Source: Blastocladiella emersonii ATCC 22665
Lineage: Eukaryota; Blastocladiomycota; Blastocladiomycetes; Blastocladiales; Blastocladiaceae
NCBI GenBank assembly: GCA_025594325.1
Contig: JANHCV010000011.1
Coordinates: 744,001 to 808,000 of the forward strand
Reading direction: 5' to 3'
Length of the DNA: 64,000 nucleotides
Shown here: one piece after another, positions 1 through 11,468 of the stretch
Layout: each line of letters starts with the position of its first letter
How positions within the stretch are numbered: position 1 is the first letter of the stretch
Notes under the pieces: generated by a model
Databases searched by the model: none
What the model was told of the DNA's origin: nothing
The model's input: the letters and a program-made list of their open reading frames with translations, nothing else
Made by a program: the position numbers and the translations under genes

Positions 1-2
1 CC

Positions 3-175
3 CTCCGTCGAGTACTGCAGCATGAGTGATGTGAAAGGCTCGTTCAACGGGCGCCTACCACGGCTCGAGCGGAAGCGCGCCTGCACGGCACAAGCGCCCA
101 ACGTGGCGCGGGCTTTAGCCCTCGATTGAAAACCAGACGCGAAGCGTCTAGGTGGATCAAGTATAATATAATTTT
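3..175 (+). repeat. Dispersed direct repeat, copy 1
   Basis: About 172 bp that recurs in the same orientation at 3797-3974. Both copies hold the same block ending in a small stem-loop (GACGC GAA GCGTC), followed by an AT-rich tail (AAGTATAATATAAT). The middle 80 bp are nearly identical and the outer parts are diverged. Copy 1 begins at the window edge, so its true left end is unknown. The two copies flank the GTPase-like gene. They could be ends of a degraded element or a dispersed subtelomere-like repeat. Confidence 0.7.
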
Positions 176-514
176 CACCTTTTGGGCTATTTAGTCGCCC
201 AGCAGCACGCATGGTGGCAGGGGTCGCGGGAGACGCGTCGCGATATCACGTGTGTCCCGGATCGGACGCGTCGCGCCACACTTACCCGCGAAAGCAGCCG
301 CACATTCCCTCACCCGCTTGCGCTCGATCTCCAGCAAAACCGCTGATTTCCTGAACCGTAAACGAGAAAAATGTGGTTGTTTCTCAATGCATCATTCCCG
401 CGAAGAAGAAATTTTGACCGTGTATATTCGATATGAGTACTACCCTGTCAAGTAGGGAAATGCAAGTCAGAACCATGCGGCGCTGCACTTTGCTGCGCCG
501 CTTCAACGCGTCGT

Positions 515-1495
515 CTACTGGATCATGGCCTTGTACTCGTTGAGCTTGGCCAAGTAGTGAGCCTGGGACTCACGTCCGTTCTGAGCCTTCTTGCTGAGGT
601 CCGCAATCTTCTTGTTGAGCGATTTGACGCTGTCGATACTTGACGCAACGGCAATAGACATGCCCGCTGCCGAGATGGTGCCAACAAACGGAATCCAACC
701 AGTCGACGCAATGGCGATGTTGAGGTCCTTGATGCGCTGCTCGTGCCAGCCGCGGTCAGACTCGGCGTCCGCGAGCTCTTTCCGAAGCTTGCTCACGGCG
801 TCACCCGCGTTGCTGTGGTTGTTGCTGGCAAGCGCAACCAGTTCCGAGTACGTCATGCTGGCCTTGACGGGCATGCGGGCCAGGAGCTGGGTACGGAGCT
901 CCGGGATCTTGACAGCACGCGAGTCCATATCAATGCACATGACATTGTGCTCCGCGTCAAAGAAATCGATGCCGTGGTTGGCCTTGAGCTCGTTCAGGAA
1001 CCGGCTCGGGTCGGCCTCAAACGAAGACACCTCGTTGTCGTGGTCCTGGGCAAAAGTAAGCAGCAGGAAGCAGTTGCTGGAGCTGATGTTGGTGCAAACC
1101 TTGAGCATCTGGAGCACCCGGACGAACGGCATGTCGGTGCGGTGGAAGCGATGGACAATGAGCAGCGTCGCCGGATCGTTCTTGAGCAGTTCCAGAATCG
1201 AGTCGGCGACCTGGACGCTGTCGTTGGCCGAGCTGCCAATGCCCTCCGAGTCAGAAACGATGAGGTCGGTGCCGTCGGGGAGAAGGGTCGGGTTGATGTT
1301 GAACTGGCGGGCCATGTTGGTCTTGATCCCCTTGGCCGCTGATCCCGCGGCAAAGACCTGCTTGATCACCTGCTTGCCGCCGCGGACTTCCTTATACCCG
1401 AGAAGCTGGTTGAGCGTGGTCGACTTGCCATAGCCGACCATGCCCATGGTGCGGACTTTGGAAGCGTGGGCGGAGGGGGAAGCCTCGTTCGTCAT
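515..1495 (-). CDS. P-loop GTPase-like protein with C-terminal hydrophobic segment
   Basis: 326 aa. A Walker A/G1 motif GMVGYGKST lies near residues 18-26. A G3-like DSEG is preceded by a hydrophobic strand (DLIVSDSEGIG). This suggests a GTP-binding protein distantly like AIG1/dynamin-type G domains, but no G4 N/TKxD is obvious, so GTP specificity is inferred. Near the C-terminus a hydrophobic, glycine-rich stretch (WIPFVGTISAAGMSIAVA) is followed by a Lys-rich helical tail, which suits membrane association. The frame extends upstream to 1777. I chose the ATG at 1495 because a TATA box (TATATAAAGG) lies about 90 bp upstream, inside the longer frame. No intron seen. The neighbourhood is repeat-rich and gene-poor, so this may be an accessory gene. 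Function unknown. Confidence 0.6.
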   Translation of the reverse strand: MTNEASPSAHASKVRTMGMVGYGKSTTLNQLLGYKEVRGGKQVIKQVFAAGSAAKGIKTNMARQFNINPTLLPDGTDLIVSDSEGIGSSANDSVQVADSILELLKNDPATLLIVHRFHRTDMPFVRVLQMLKVCTNISSSNCFLLLTFAQDHDNEVSSFEADPSRFLNELKANHGIDFFDAEHNVMCIDMDSRAVKIPELRTQLLARMPVKASMTYSELVALASNNHSNAGDAVSKLRKELADAESDRGWHEQRIKDLNIAIASTGWIPFVGTISAAGMSIAVASSIDSVKSLNKKIADLSKKAQNGRESQAHYLAKLNEYKAMIQ

Positions 1496-1581
1496 GGCTG
1501 GCAGGAAGGAAATGTGGAGGTGAGGTGATAACTGCTGTTGTGCTGATGCTGGAGCAACGAGTTGGGGCCTGGCGAGGCAGA

Positions 1582-1591
1582 CCTTTATATA
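1582..1591 (-). promoter_or_regulatory. TATA box of the GTPase-like gene
   Basis: TATATAAAGG on the minus strand, about 87 bp upstream of the ATG at 1495. It supports the downstream start for that gene. Confidence 0.5.
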
Positions 1592-1777
1592 TTCGAGCCA
1601 GGTGATTTTACTGTTTTCGAGTGTCGACGCGCAGTGAAAGCCGCTTGCCACCGCCCAGTAATCTTGGGTACAGTAAACTCGGCACAGTGAACTGAGCGGG
1701 GCGGCAGATTCTTTACTGTTCGTACTACCTGCCCTCGAATGCGCAACTTCACTGTTTTGAGACGCATTCTTTTCCAT

Positions 1778-4362
1778 TTGCGAGAGTGTACAGCGACTCT
1801 TGCATAGTTGGCGCCACTCCTCTGTGTTACGCGTCGTTCATGCGGTGGTGATCGGGGTGATCATCCACCTGATCTCGCGTGGTTCGCCCGCAACCGCCTC
1901 TTTCGCCCCGCCGCGACCCCGCGGCGGCGCTCCCGCTTTTGTCATCCTCTCTCCCTCACCCAGCCCTGGTTCGGGGCCGAGTAGTGTGCACGGAAAGTTC
2001 AAGTATACACGCACACGCGGGGACCGAGTGCGAGACGCGTCTCGGATCAGCCGCGCGTGATGCACGTGAGAATCGCGTCATCCCGACCACTTGTTCTGCT
2101 TTGATCGCCGCCCTGGGGGAGCGGCCGCCCGCCCGACCGTCGCACCGCTCATCTCGACCGGTCGTCCCCGCTTCCCCCTCCTCTTTTGTTCCTTTGATTG
2201 TTCAGTTGCTAGTCTAGCCGTCGTCGATACATTCTGTTCCTCTCTGTATCGTCACGCATCGGAAATCGCGGATCGCAAATTGTGCGGCCAGCTGCAAATT
2301 TGCGCTCAATTCTTGGGCCGGGTCGGGTGAGGGTCGAAATTGCAAATAAAGATTTCCGGTCAATGCAATACATGAGTGTGATGGGGGAGGTCAGGGGGAT
2401 TTTTCGCTGGTGGTCGCGGTGGTCGGAGTTGCCCTTGGAGAAAGTTGGACTTTTCACCACAACGGCTCAGTCGATTGCGCTGTTCTTGACGGTGATGAAC
2501 TGATCGTGGTGAGAGCTACAAAAGAGCTAATTAAGCGTTGGGGTGATTGGAAGCCGGGTGTCAAGAAAAAAATGGCGATCGAATTCTCAGTGCTAACGCG
2601 TGGCCGGGGTGAATTCAAGAAGCTAACCTCGAAAGTCGTTTCATCACAGCAGACTAGGGAGGATGTGAAACGCAAAAATATATTTGGCGCTTAGGGGAGC
2701 CTTGAATCGATAGAAACCGTTAGAATTTATGTGGTCACAAAGCGGCCCGCTTGAATAGAACACCCGACCCCGCGAATAAACAGGAGTTTGCCAAGCGACA
2801 ACCCCATTTTGCAACCCGGTAGACTTACATTACTTCGGGAGACACGTAGCATCCGACTCGCTCGTACGTGGTCCTGCTCCGCGGCTCGCACAGCTTGTGT
2901 GCGTCTTAGGCGAGGCCGCCGTGGCGGAGCCCGCTGGCTTCGTGCGGTCGGTTCACTCGCTCGACCTCGCCGAAGACACACACGGTATCGCCTTCGACAC
3001 CGTTTACATATACGGGTCGCTCCGAGGCGCGGATCTGCCAGACTCTGGCAGCGGGCATAGGCGTCTTCGTGAACGGATCGCTGGAACTCGCTGCCCGCGT
3101 CCCAACGGGAACCACTCGAGCTTTGAGCTATGGGGGCGCCCTCGCCGCCGCCGCGTCCGCTCGCCGCGGCGCCATGCTCACTTTCAAGCTCGACAACAAG
3201 GGCGTCGTCGATTCGGCCGTCAACATGCTCTCTCCTTCTCCAAGGGTGCGGGTCCGCGCAACATGCTCGCTCGAGTGGGCCGTGCTCCGCTGCATCATCG
3301 TGCGAGGCGCGCTCTCCGCCGCTCATGAGCTTCCGTCCCCGTGCTCGCCGACCAGCTACCGACCCGCGCCCATCTACACCAGTTCTGACCGTAGCTGCCA
3401 GACGAGATCTGGGGCGGCCTCCGCGCCGGCATCTCCAGCTCGCTCACAGTGCAGCTCAGCGGCTCAAAACGTATCAAACGCACTACGGCTGCCGTCGTGG
3501 ACGCGCCGCCTGCCGCATGGCCCAAGCGGATGTACAATCATCTTCTGAGGCTCCCGATACCGCGTCTTGCACTTCCTGATGCGACGGCAATCACCTCGAG
3601 CGCTGTGCGGGAGCGTGCTTGGCACCCGCGCTGCAACGCGAACGCTGATGCCGCGCCAGTGACTAATGACGGTGCCCTGTCGTCACTCCACGCGAGCGAC
3701 CAGCCACACCGCCCTCCGTTGAAGCGCGCGCATCGCGCAGCAGGGCGACGTGCTTTGCTGCGGCGCGCTGTGCTGCGGCGCGCTGTGCTGCGACCACTCC
3801 GTCAAGCACCGCAGTAGGAGTGATGCAAAGGACTCGTTCAACGAGCGCCTACTCACGGATCAAGCGGAAGGGCCCCCGCACGGCGCAAGCGCTCAACGTG
3901 GCGCGGGCTTTAGCCCTCGATTGAAAACCAGACGCGAAGCGTCTAGGTGCCTCAAGTATATTATAATATAATTTAAAACGCGCGTTTCAAGGCTGGCGAA
4001 ACTGAGCGAGAGTCGTGGCACGGCGGGTTGCGAGACGGGGTGCGAGACGCGTCGCAAAAACACGTGTGCGGTCACGCGCACGTGACACAGCTTGGCTTGG
4101 ACTCTGGTGCGAGCGCGCGTCGGGGGAGCGAGTGCAGGGCTTTGCCCTGAAATGCAGGGCTTTACCCTGAAATATTGGGTGGCCCCTTCGAAAGTCTCGG
4201 TCTGTGTCACGTGCTTTTGGCGGATTTCACTTGGTTTCATCAAGTCATACATGTCACGTGACTGTGGCTGAACGCGTTTTGCGGCTTGCTCGCGACTTTG
4301 GCTCGGGCGACGTTGCGCACTCCACTTCTCCTCCACGAAACGAAAGCTTGAGCGGCTGTAAC
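1778..4362. other. Gene-poor stretch with repeat copy 2
   Basis: No gene recognised. Several overlapping frames on both strands at 2780-3560 are open but have no recognisable domain and look like GC-bias frames or decayed coding DNA. Contains the second copy of the dispersed repeat at 3797-3974, preceded by three short GCTGCGGCGCGCTGT-type units at 3755-3795. Confidence 0.4.
3797..3974 (+). repeat. Dispersed direct repeat, copy 2
   Basis: Second copy of the repeat at 3-175, same orientation, with the identical GACGC GAA GCGTC stem-loop and an AT-rich end (AAGTATATTATAATATAAT). Confidence 0.7.
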
Positions 4363-4728
4363 ATGCCGCAACACGACAGTCGGCCAAGGTGGACCGCGGA
4401 GGAGTGTGACCGCCTCGTCGACTGGCTGTGCCTCGACTCGAGCAACTACGCCACCTTTGCGTCGCACGGCCACCGCGCTGCTGCTGCTCGACACGCTGCC
4501 GCCTGGCTCGCTCAGCATTCTGCACATACACGCTCCCCCGAGTCTGTCGGCAAGAAGCTCCATGAGCTGATCGACGCATACCATGGACTGCTCGCGTCGC
4601 TGTCGCTGTCCGCCGCAGATCTGCGCGACCCGTCCTCTCTCTCAGCTCTCCGCCTCGCCCTCATCAACAACGATCCAACGACCGCGCTGAACTTTCAACA
4701 CGCGTGCCACCGTTCAACGCGCATGTAA
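4363..4728 (+). CDS. SANT/Myb-like domain protein (small, possibly transposon-derived)
   Basis: 121 aa beginning at the ATG in ACATGCCGCA. Residues 8-75 (PRWTAEECDRLVDWL through the VGKKLHELIDAYHGLL helix) fit the helical SANT/Myb-like DNA-binding fold often found beside transposases. This is a weak family match made by eye. The stop overlaps a good splice donor (AT|GTAAGC), and a TTTAACAG acceptor follows 40 bp on, so the protein may continue into a proline/alanine-rich exon ending near 4892. A roughly 28-bp sequence (CATGTCACGTGA...TGGCTGAACGCGT) occurs just before the gene (about 4248-4277) and just after it (about 4892-4919), so the gene may be part of a small duplicated or mobile unit. 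Confidence 0.4.
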   Translation: MPQHDSRPRWTAEECDRLVDWLCLDSSNYATFASHGHRAAAARHAAAWLAQHSAHTRSPESVGKKLHELIDAYHGLLASLSLSAADLRDPSSLSALRLALINNDPTTALNFQHACHRSTRM

Positions 4729-5399
4729 GCGCTGCACTTACTTCAAACACCTTGTCTTTAACAGTCGCACCCAGCTCGCTTTCGGCTGCTGGTTCTGCGC
4801 CTCAGCCTACCGCATCTGCAACCGCACCTCCACCTGCTCCGCCACCGGGTCTGGCGTTACTTGTCACATTTGGGCTTGCCTCATCAGGCTGATACATGTC
4901 ACGTGAGTGGCTGAACGCGTCCCCTCGCCCTTTCTCCCTCGCGCGCCCTCGCTTGACAAAAGTCAACCCGCGGCAAATATGTACTTTGTTGTTGCTACTT
5001 AAGGTTTCAATGACGTTTCTTGATTGCTGTGCGACTTTAGCCGCATCCGCGCCAAGTTGGCAACTGTACCTCATTTAGCTTCCTTACAAAGTTAATTATG
5101 CAGCTGAGCCAAGGCGGCGGTTCACCTTACGTGTTACCTTGTCGCTGTCGCTCTGCGCAGCATGTTATGCGGCAACAGCAGCAGCAGCGCGGCTGAGTTG
5201 AGTCACAGTCCCTGATCCTTGCCTTGATCGTGTCGCGATGGAGATGAGCAACCATAAGTTGGGGCAGAAACTCGACAGGAACGCAATAGTCTCGCGATGA
5301 CGACTTCAGCGTAGTCTGAGCTAACTCAACTCGTTTGCTTGTTGACTCTCAAGCGCAGCACTCAACCCTCGTCTTGGCTCCAATTAGTGCTGCGCGGCA

Positions 5400-6098
5400 A
5401 GGCGACGCTGATGATCAACGCAAGAGGCGACGCTGGTCATTGACGCAACGAGCCGACGCTGATCATCAATGGAACAAGGCGACGCTGATCACGACCCAAC
5501 GAGGCGACGCTGAACATTGACGTAACGAGGCGACGCTGAGTATTGACATAAGGAGGCGACGCTGACTATCAACGCAACGAGGCAACGCTGATCCGCAACT
5601 TAACGAGGCAACGCTGGTCATCAACGCAAGGAGGCGACGCTGAACATTGAAGTAACGAGGTGGCGCTGAACATTGACGTAACGAGGCGACGCTAGACATT
5701 CACGGAACGAGGCGACGCTGGACATCAACCCAGCAAGGCGACGCTGGTCGCCAGCACAACAAGGCAACGCTGATCACCAACTCGACAAGGCGACGCTGAC
5801 TGTCAACTCGACAAGGCGACGCTGGCATCAACCCAACAAGACGACGCTGGTCATGGATGCAACGAGGCGACGCTGGTCATCTACGCAACAAGGCGACGCT
5901 GGTTATCAACCCAACAAGGCAAACCTGATCATCGACGCAACGAGGCGACGCTGATCACCAACTCAACAAGGAGGCGCTGAACTTCAACTCAGCAAGGCGA
6001 CGATGATCATCAACGCGACAAGGCGACGCTGATCATCTATTCAACAAGGCGGCGCTGTTCCTCAATATAATGAGGCGACGCTGGCTGCCGACAACAAC
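5400..6098 (+). repeat. 26-bp minisatellite, about 27 units
   Basis: Degenerate head-to-tail array of AGGCGACGCTG followed by about 15 variable bases such as ATCATCAACGCAACG. I count about 27 units over about 700 bp. The AGGCGACGCTG core is conserved and the rest drifts, with one unit a base short. A 26-bp period shifts the reading frame each unit, so it is not protein-coding. Confidence 0.9.
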
Positions 6099-7986
6099 GC
6101 GGACGTTGCGCGCGTTGCCGTTGGCGTCGCCCGTGCACTGTGCGCTCTGCGGGATCATGAAGATGAACGGCTGCGGCGTTGATTATCGACCTAACGAGGC
6201 GACGACGATGCTGTCTGCCTACAACGACGCTTCATCGACCTCGCGATCACGCGCAACCGGCACGTCAGCGTGCTTACGCCCGTGGGTGAGTTCAAGGTCG
6301 GCAAGCGCTCGCTGATGCGCCAGGAGGTGCACGCGCTGCGCAACGTGGTCAACTTGGACGCGGGTAACGCGTCTATCTCGCGAGCATTCTTCCCGAGGAT
6401 GCGAGCCGGAATCAGATCAGAAAAGTGTGCGCAACTGAAAAGGTGTTCATTGCCGACTTACACTCATGAACGCTGAAGAGGGGAAGCGAACGCGAGGCGA
6501 GGACGGCCAAAGGCAAGGGCGAAAGGGCAAAGCCCTGCGCCGGTGCCAGCCGAAGGCTGTGTGACGACAAATGACTCTTCGCCGCGCCGCGCGCGGTCCC
6601 CGCTCCCTCGCTCATCACCACTCGCTGCAATGTATCACCCGTCCGCCAAAGAAACACACTACGATCTCGGCGCACGGTAACCACGCGGCCACCGTCAACA
6701 GGTACGCGTCGCATCCCGCTGGCGTGCCCGCCGCCGCGCGCTTGGCTCCCATCGCGCCGACCGTCGTGTTGCGCTCCCGTGGCGGTGCGCCCGGCGTGAT
6801 GCCCTTCACACTCTGCTCTGGCGCGTCGACGACGCGCTGTGAGACCAGCGGTGTCGTCGCTGCCGCGCGTGCGCGCCGCTGTGCGCGCGCTCCGCCGCGC
6901 TCGTTCCTCAGGCGCAGCACGCCGCAGCGCAAGGGGACCCCACCGGGCTACCAGCCGCGTGCGCGCTCTTCAAAGGTGCTGACACCAGCGCGTTGCCCAT
7001 GTAGCCGCCGGCGCGCGTCCGCCATCAGGGACTCGACATTTGCCGACTCATGGACCTGAGACCATCGAGCCAGCCTCGCTCGCGACGGTACGCCGTCTCC
7101 GCCACACCACCTCCGCGTGTCTCATGCACTCACGCTGCACGCTCGCGCCAGTAGCGCCGACAGGCTCGCTCAAGTTATTCGACCGCGGCCACTGCGTGCG
7201 TCAAGTCCCAGTCGCAGGTACGCTCGACACTTCTTGTCGCTGCGCAAGAGTTGGCGCGCGACTGACATGTTCGCTCACATTGCTCCTCGTAGCTCCTCGT
7301 GAGCCACTGGTCTCTCGCTACACTATCAACCCGCCACCTCTCGACGGCCCATCTGACGAGGAAGATCCGCAAGCTGTAGGGTGCCGAACCCCTAGACAAC
7401 ACCGTACGCTCTTGTCACACGCCGCTCGAGGCGCAGCGCGACTCACATGAGCTCTCGGACCTTTCTTGCTTGTAGCAGCGATCTTTGACGACCATCTCGC
7501 CCGGCCGGTTTCTGTACTCGGCATCGTGGCGCGACCTGACCGCGGATCGCAGCAAGCGCGAGGCGCGCGCTGTCCGGGCCGGTCACGGGCGGCGGCTCCA
7601 AGGACGGCGACCTGGTGCCGGCGACGGCGTCCGCGGTCCGCTCGGGTACTTGCTTGTCGTGCACCGTCATCGTTGTGCGCGGGCTGGGATTCCGACTCAC
7701 ACGCCGTGCGACCCGCGGCGGTGGCGCCCTAACCTGTATCTGAGATCTCCCTTGTACGCAATACACTCGCAAATTTGCACCAAAACGCAGTCCCCATCTT
7801 GAGAATATGCCAACAATTCGTGCGCCAACCGGGTCGCTCGTCTCACAAATTGGCCATCAAATGTGCCATCAAGTCGCAGCAGATTGAACGGCAATTCGTT
7901 GCAAATTTTCTGTCCTAGCCGACCCGCGGGCCGCCGCTCAATTTGATACAAATTTGCTCGGGATTAAAATTTGCCTCCAAACTAGC
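6099..7986. other. GC-rich stretch with no recognisable gene
   Basis: Open frames exist on both strands (for example 6571-7059), but none has a recognisable domain, an intron pattern or a good start context. The short run at about 6230-6420 on the plus strand reads like a decayed coding fragment. I see no RNA gene. Confidence 0.35.
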
Positions 7987-8100
7987 GTGCACGGAACATA
8001 CCCTCGGCTAGCCGGGAACAGGAACGGAACGGGAACGACGCAACCACGTTCCCGGAACGTTCCTGGGAACGTTCCCAGCACGTGACCAGCACGTGACCCG
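7987..8100. repeat. GGAAC/GTTCC-rich array at the 3' side of the hAT gene
   Basis: Clustered GGAAC and GTTCC pentamers and GGAACGTTCC palindromes lie just beyond the stop codon of the hAT transposase. A matching cluster occurs at 27,255-27,347. hAT transposases bind subterminal repeats, so these may be subterminal sites. The first 11 bases (GTGCACGGAAC) are inverted at 27,337-27,347. I did not find an 8-bp target duplication. Confidence 0.4.
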
Positions 8101-8223
8101 TTGCCACGACGCAACGTGCTTGGGCAGCTCGCTGCGGAGGGACGCACTTGACAGCCGGCACGCATTTCGTACAGAACGGATAGATCAATGACAAATGAAT
8201 ACACAACGAGTTTCGGAGACCGA

Positions 8224-10842
8224 TCAGAAGCGCCCATGGAGCGACGAGGCCGTTGCAAGCATGGCATCGAGGTCGTCGTCGTCCATGACCACGACCGAGT
8301 CGTCCGACTCGTCCTCGGTCGGGTTGGTCGAGATGAACGCCGAGGCGTGCGGGATGAGCTTGTCAATGTCCTCGAGCGTGTAGTCCATGGGGATGTCTGC
8401 CAGCGTGATGAGGAAGTTGGCGTCGAGAGTCGCCGAGGACGAGCGACTGCGCGAGATCACGAAGTGCGGGACCGTCTCGGCCTCCTTGATGATCTCGGCC
8501 ACGACCTCGTCGCTCACCTCGGACGTCTCGTCGAGCGCATCGGGATCCTCGAGCAGACCGAGCTCGGTCATGGCCTTGGCGATGATTTCGAGCTGCTCCT
8601 GGTCAAGGCCCTCCTGGTGCTTGCGCAACGACGTCTTGTACTCGTACTCGTACAGGGAGCGCAGCGCGATGAGGTTAGTGAGGGTACCGATGGCCATGCG
8701 GTTACGCCGCGGTGTGTCCATCCAGCCCGCGCCGCTGAATGTACGCTCGATGCCGGCCGCGTGCGGGGTGATCGAGTGGAAGAGCTGCGCGAGCTGGAGG
8801 ATCGGGTACGCGGGATCCCGCTTGCCCACGACGCGCATGTGTTCCGCCACGATCTCCCGCAGCGGCTTGTCGCGAGCGGCGGTGATGAGCTCGGGGAACA
8901 GCTTGCCGCTGCGCCACGCGTCGAGCGAAGCGAAGAAGGTCGGGAGCTCGGCCGTCTTGATGAACTTGTTGAGCAGCGCACGTTTTGCCGCCTCTCGACG
9001 CACGCGCTCGTACAGCTCATCGCTCATGCCGTAGCCGCGCGAGTGGGGAACGAGGAGGTACGCGAGCGGGTAGATGAGCTCGTCCTTGATCTCCTTGTAG
9101 CTACACGGACAGTGCGTGAGGCCCAACGGGTCGGCGCGCGCGGCAAGAGTCCGGTCGACGTACCGCTCGTCAACGATGCGACAGAAGTCGCGGTAGAAGG
9201 CCGCGTGCTCAGCGGTCGCAGGGCGCGGATGGTCGGCGAGCGCCTTGGCGGTGAGCAGGAACCCGACATGGCAATCAGCGAGCGTCGTCTCGTCAGCCTC
9301 GAGTTTGCGCAGGAGCTGACGAAAGCCGGTCATCACGCTCGCGATGAAAGTCAGATGCTGCCAGAAGACGGGATTCTCGACGTGGTCGGCGAGATGCGCC
9401 TCGATCCCGAGGTTGGCGCGCAGGAAGACGCTCTCCACCGCCGTCTTGTTGACAATGAGCGAGGCCGCGGTATCCACAGCGCCGCCCCAGCTACACGGTT
9501 GCTCTGCGGGTGAGTATCCACGCCGACCGTAGGGAAGGGTGATGTGCAGACTTGCGAATGGGCTAAGGGCTCGACGGCAACACGCTATGGAGCATGGCCT
9601 GTGGGCGAGCAAAGAGATGCATGGAGTAGAGCAGCGGTGACGATGGAGGGGAGACAGGAAAGGATAGAGCGAAGGCGAGGAGAGAGGCGGCGTACCGTGT
9701 CTTCGAAAAAGCGACCAGCTGCGACTGGCGGCCCTCCGTGTTGCGGAATGCCGCGGCGACCTTGCCACGGCGGGTCTTGACCACGAGCGCCTTGCACACG
9801 TCGAAGACGGCCTTGGCGAGCGGGAGCTTGGCCGCGTCGCCGAGAATGAGATTCAGGAAGTGCGGGTAGCAGCGCAGCTCGACGACGTGGCGGAAGTCGT
9901 CCATGGCCACGAACGTCTCCCGCGCGACACGGCAGTTCGCGGCGTTGTCCGAGACGAGGCCCTTGAGCTGCTTGGCGTACGGCTTGAGCGCGGCGGCCAG
10001 CTTGCTCGCCAGACGCGCGCCCGTCACCGAATCGTCGCCCATCTCGAGCTCCTGCAGGACGAGGACGTGGCCGTCGAACGCGACGTTGAGCAGGTACATG
10101 TTGCGCCCGTTCGACGCAGTCCAGCCGTCGAACATGGCCGTGATGCACTTGGCGTTGGCGAGAATTTCGTCGCGTCGAAGGCGCATGCCCGAGACTTCTC
10201 TGGTTAGGTCCGTGGCCATCTTGGTCGGCGAGGGCGACTGGTGGTGCGGGTGGATGAGCTTGCCGTAGGACTGGAAGGCGGGATGGCCGAAGGCGCGAAA
10301 CGGGATGCCTTGGCAGATCGACCAGCGCAGCAGCTCGCGGTTGGCCGAATCGAGCGTGCTCGCGGGGATCTTGGTGAAGAAGTGGTTCTTGGGGAGCTGA
10401 TCTTTGTTGATCACGAACTGGATGCGCGGCTTCTGGTGCGGCGGGCTGCGAGCCGACGGCGACTTGGGCGAGGAGTCGCAGGACTGCGGCGACGACGGGT
10501 TCGACCGCTGCCGCTTGCCGCCCGTGCTCACGACGAGTTGGTTGTCGTCGACGAGCTTGAGTTTGGCTACACAAGTTTCTGAGTGAGCAGATGCAGAGAG
10601 AATAGCTGTCCAGCTGTCCAACACGGCGTACAGTGGTCGATGAGCGCCTGCCGCTGGATCTCGGTGGACTTGAGCTTCTCGCACTGGGTAAGGTGGAGAA
10701 GACACGTCTGTCGGTCGCCCTTCTTGACGACATGGTTGCAGTGCTTGCAGCGACGGATACAGTGCCGCTGCTTCGTCTTTCCGCTGACGCGGCCCTCGTT
10801 CACGAAGTTCTCGGTGACGAGCGGATGGAGTCTGTTCGACAT
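8224..10842 (-). CDS. hAT-family transposase
   Basis: Three exons: 10842-10632, 10566-9696 and 9490-8224, giving 782 aa with consistent splice phases. An N-terminal BED-like zinc finger uses CKHC and LLHLTQC. The RNase H-like core carries the aspartates in MFDGWTASNGRNMY and VSDNAANCR. FSKTRW follows the second splice junction. The C-terminal hATC dimerisation domain carries the acidic residue in AGIERTFSGAGW. The protein cuts and pastes hAT elements. Introns are 65 bp and 205 bp, both GTACG...GTGTAG. No stop or frameshift interrupts it, so it may be active. The terminal repeats of this copy are not secure. A second, truncated copy lies at 11,469-11,676. Confidence 0.85.
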
Positions 10843-11268
10843 GGTGTCGATCGCAAGTGTACTTGGGGAGCGGCAGCGAAGAAGCGCGAAGCCGTTGATG
10901 ACCGCTGCGAGCGCTGCCCAGACAATTCTCCCCCAAAATGTCTCACGGCATTTATCAGACGGGACAGGAGCCTGACTCGCACGAGAGACGCGTCGCGCTC
11001 GCTGCCCGTCTCGCATCACACGAGAGACGCGTCGCGTTGCAGCCCTCTCGCGCCGCGCCGCGCGTCGCGACTTGAAACGCGTCTGCGATGCTCACGTGGG
11101 TGCGACGCGTCGTTGGCTCGCACGAGAGCGATCGCTTCACGACGAAGACATTGGGACCAAGATCGTACGTTGAGTCTATTCAGGGTCGAGCGGCCGGATC
11201 CGGAAGGCAAACCCAGTTGGACGGGTGCGCCGTACGGGGCATCGCGTCCTGCTTATCGCGCTACCCGC

Positions 11269-11400
11269 CCTGCAGCCCGCCCTGCAGCCCGCCCTGCAGC
11301 CCGCCCTGCAGCCCGCCCTGCAGCCCGCCCTGCAGCCCGCCCTGCAGCCCGCCCTGCAGCCCGCCCTGCAGCCCGCCCTGCAGCCCGCCCTGCAGCCCGC
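11269..11400 (+). repeat. 12-bp tandem repeat, 11 units
   Basis: Eleven near-perfect copies of CCTGCAGCCCGC. The array lies downstream, in gene sense, of the splice donor of the truncated hAT exon, so it would be intronic or in decayed sequence. The unit is a multiple of three and reads as a Cys-Arg-Ala-Gly repeat on the minus strand. I do not think this is translated. Confidence 0.95.
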
Positions 11401-11468
11401 CATGCAGAACTGCATGAGTTCTAGTTGTGAGTTATGCAGTCGAGCGGCGCGAAGAAAGGCATAGGGAC

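Noticed and set aside
5400..6098. CRISPR array
   Set aside because: Unit is 26 bp with no constant-length unique spacers, and the context is a eukaryotic nuclear genome.
11176..11468. Cys-Arg-Ala-Gly repeat protein following the second hAT exon
   Set aside because: The frame continues only because the 12-bp repeat keeps phase; the splice donor at 11468 ends the exon before it.
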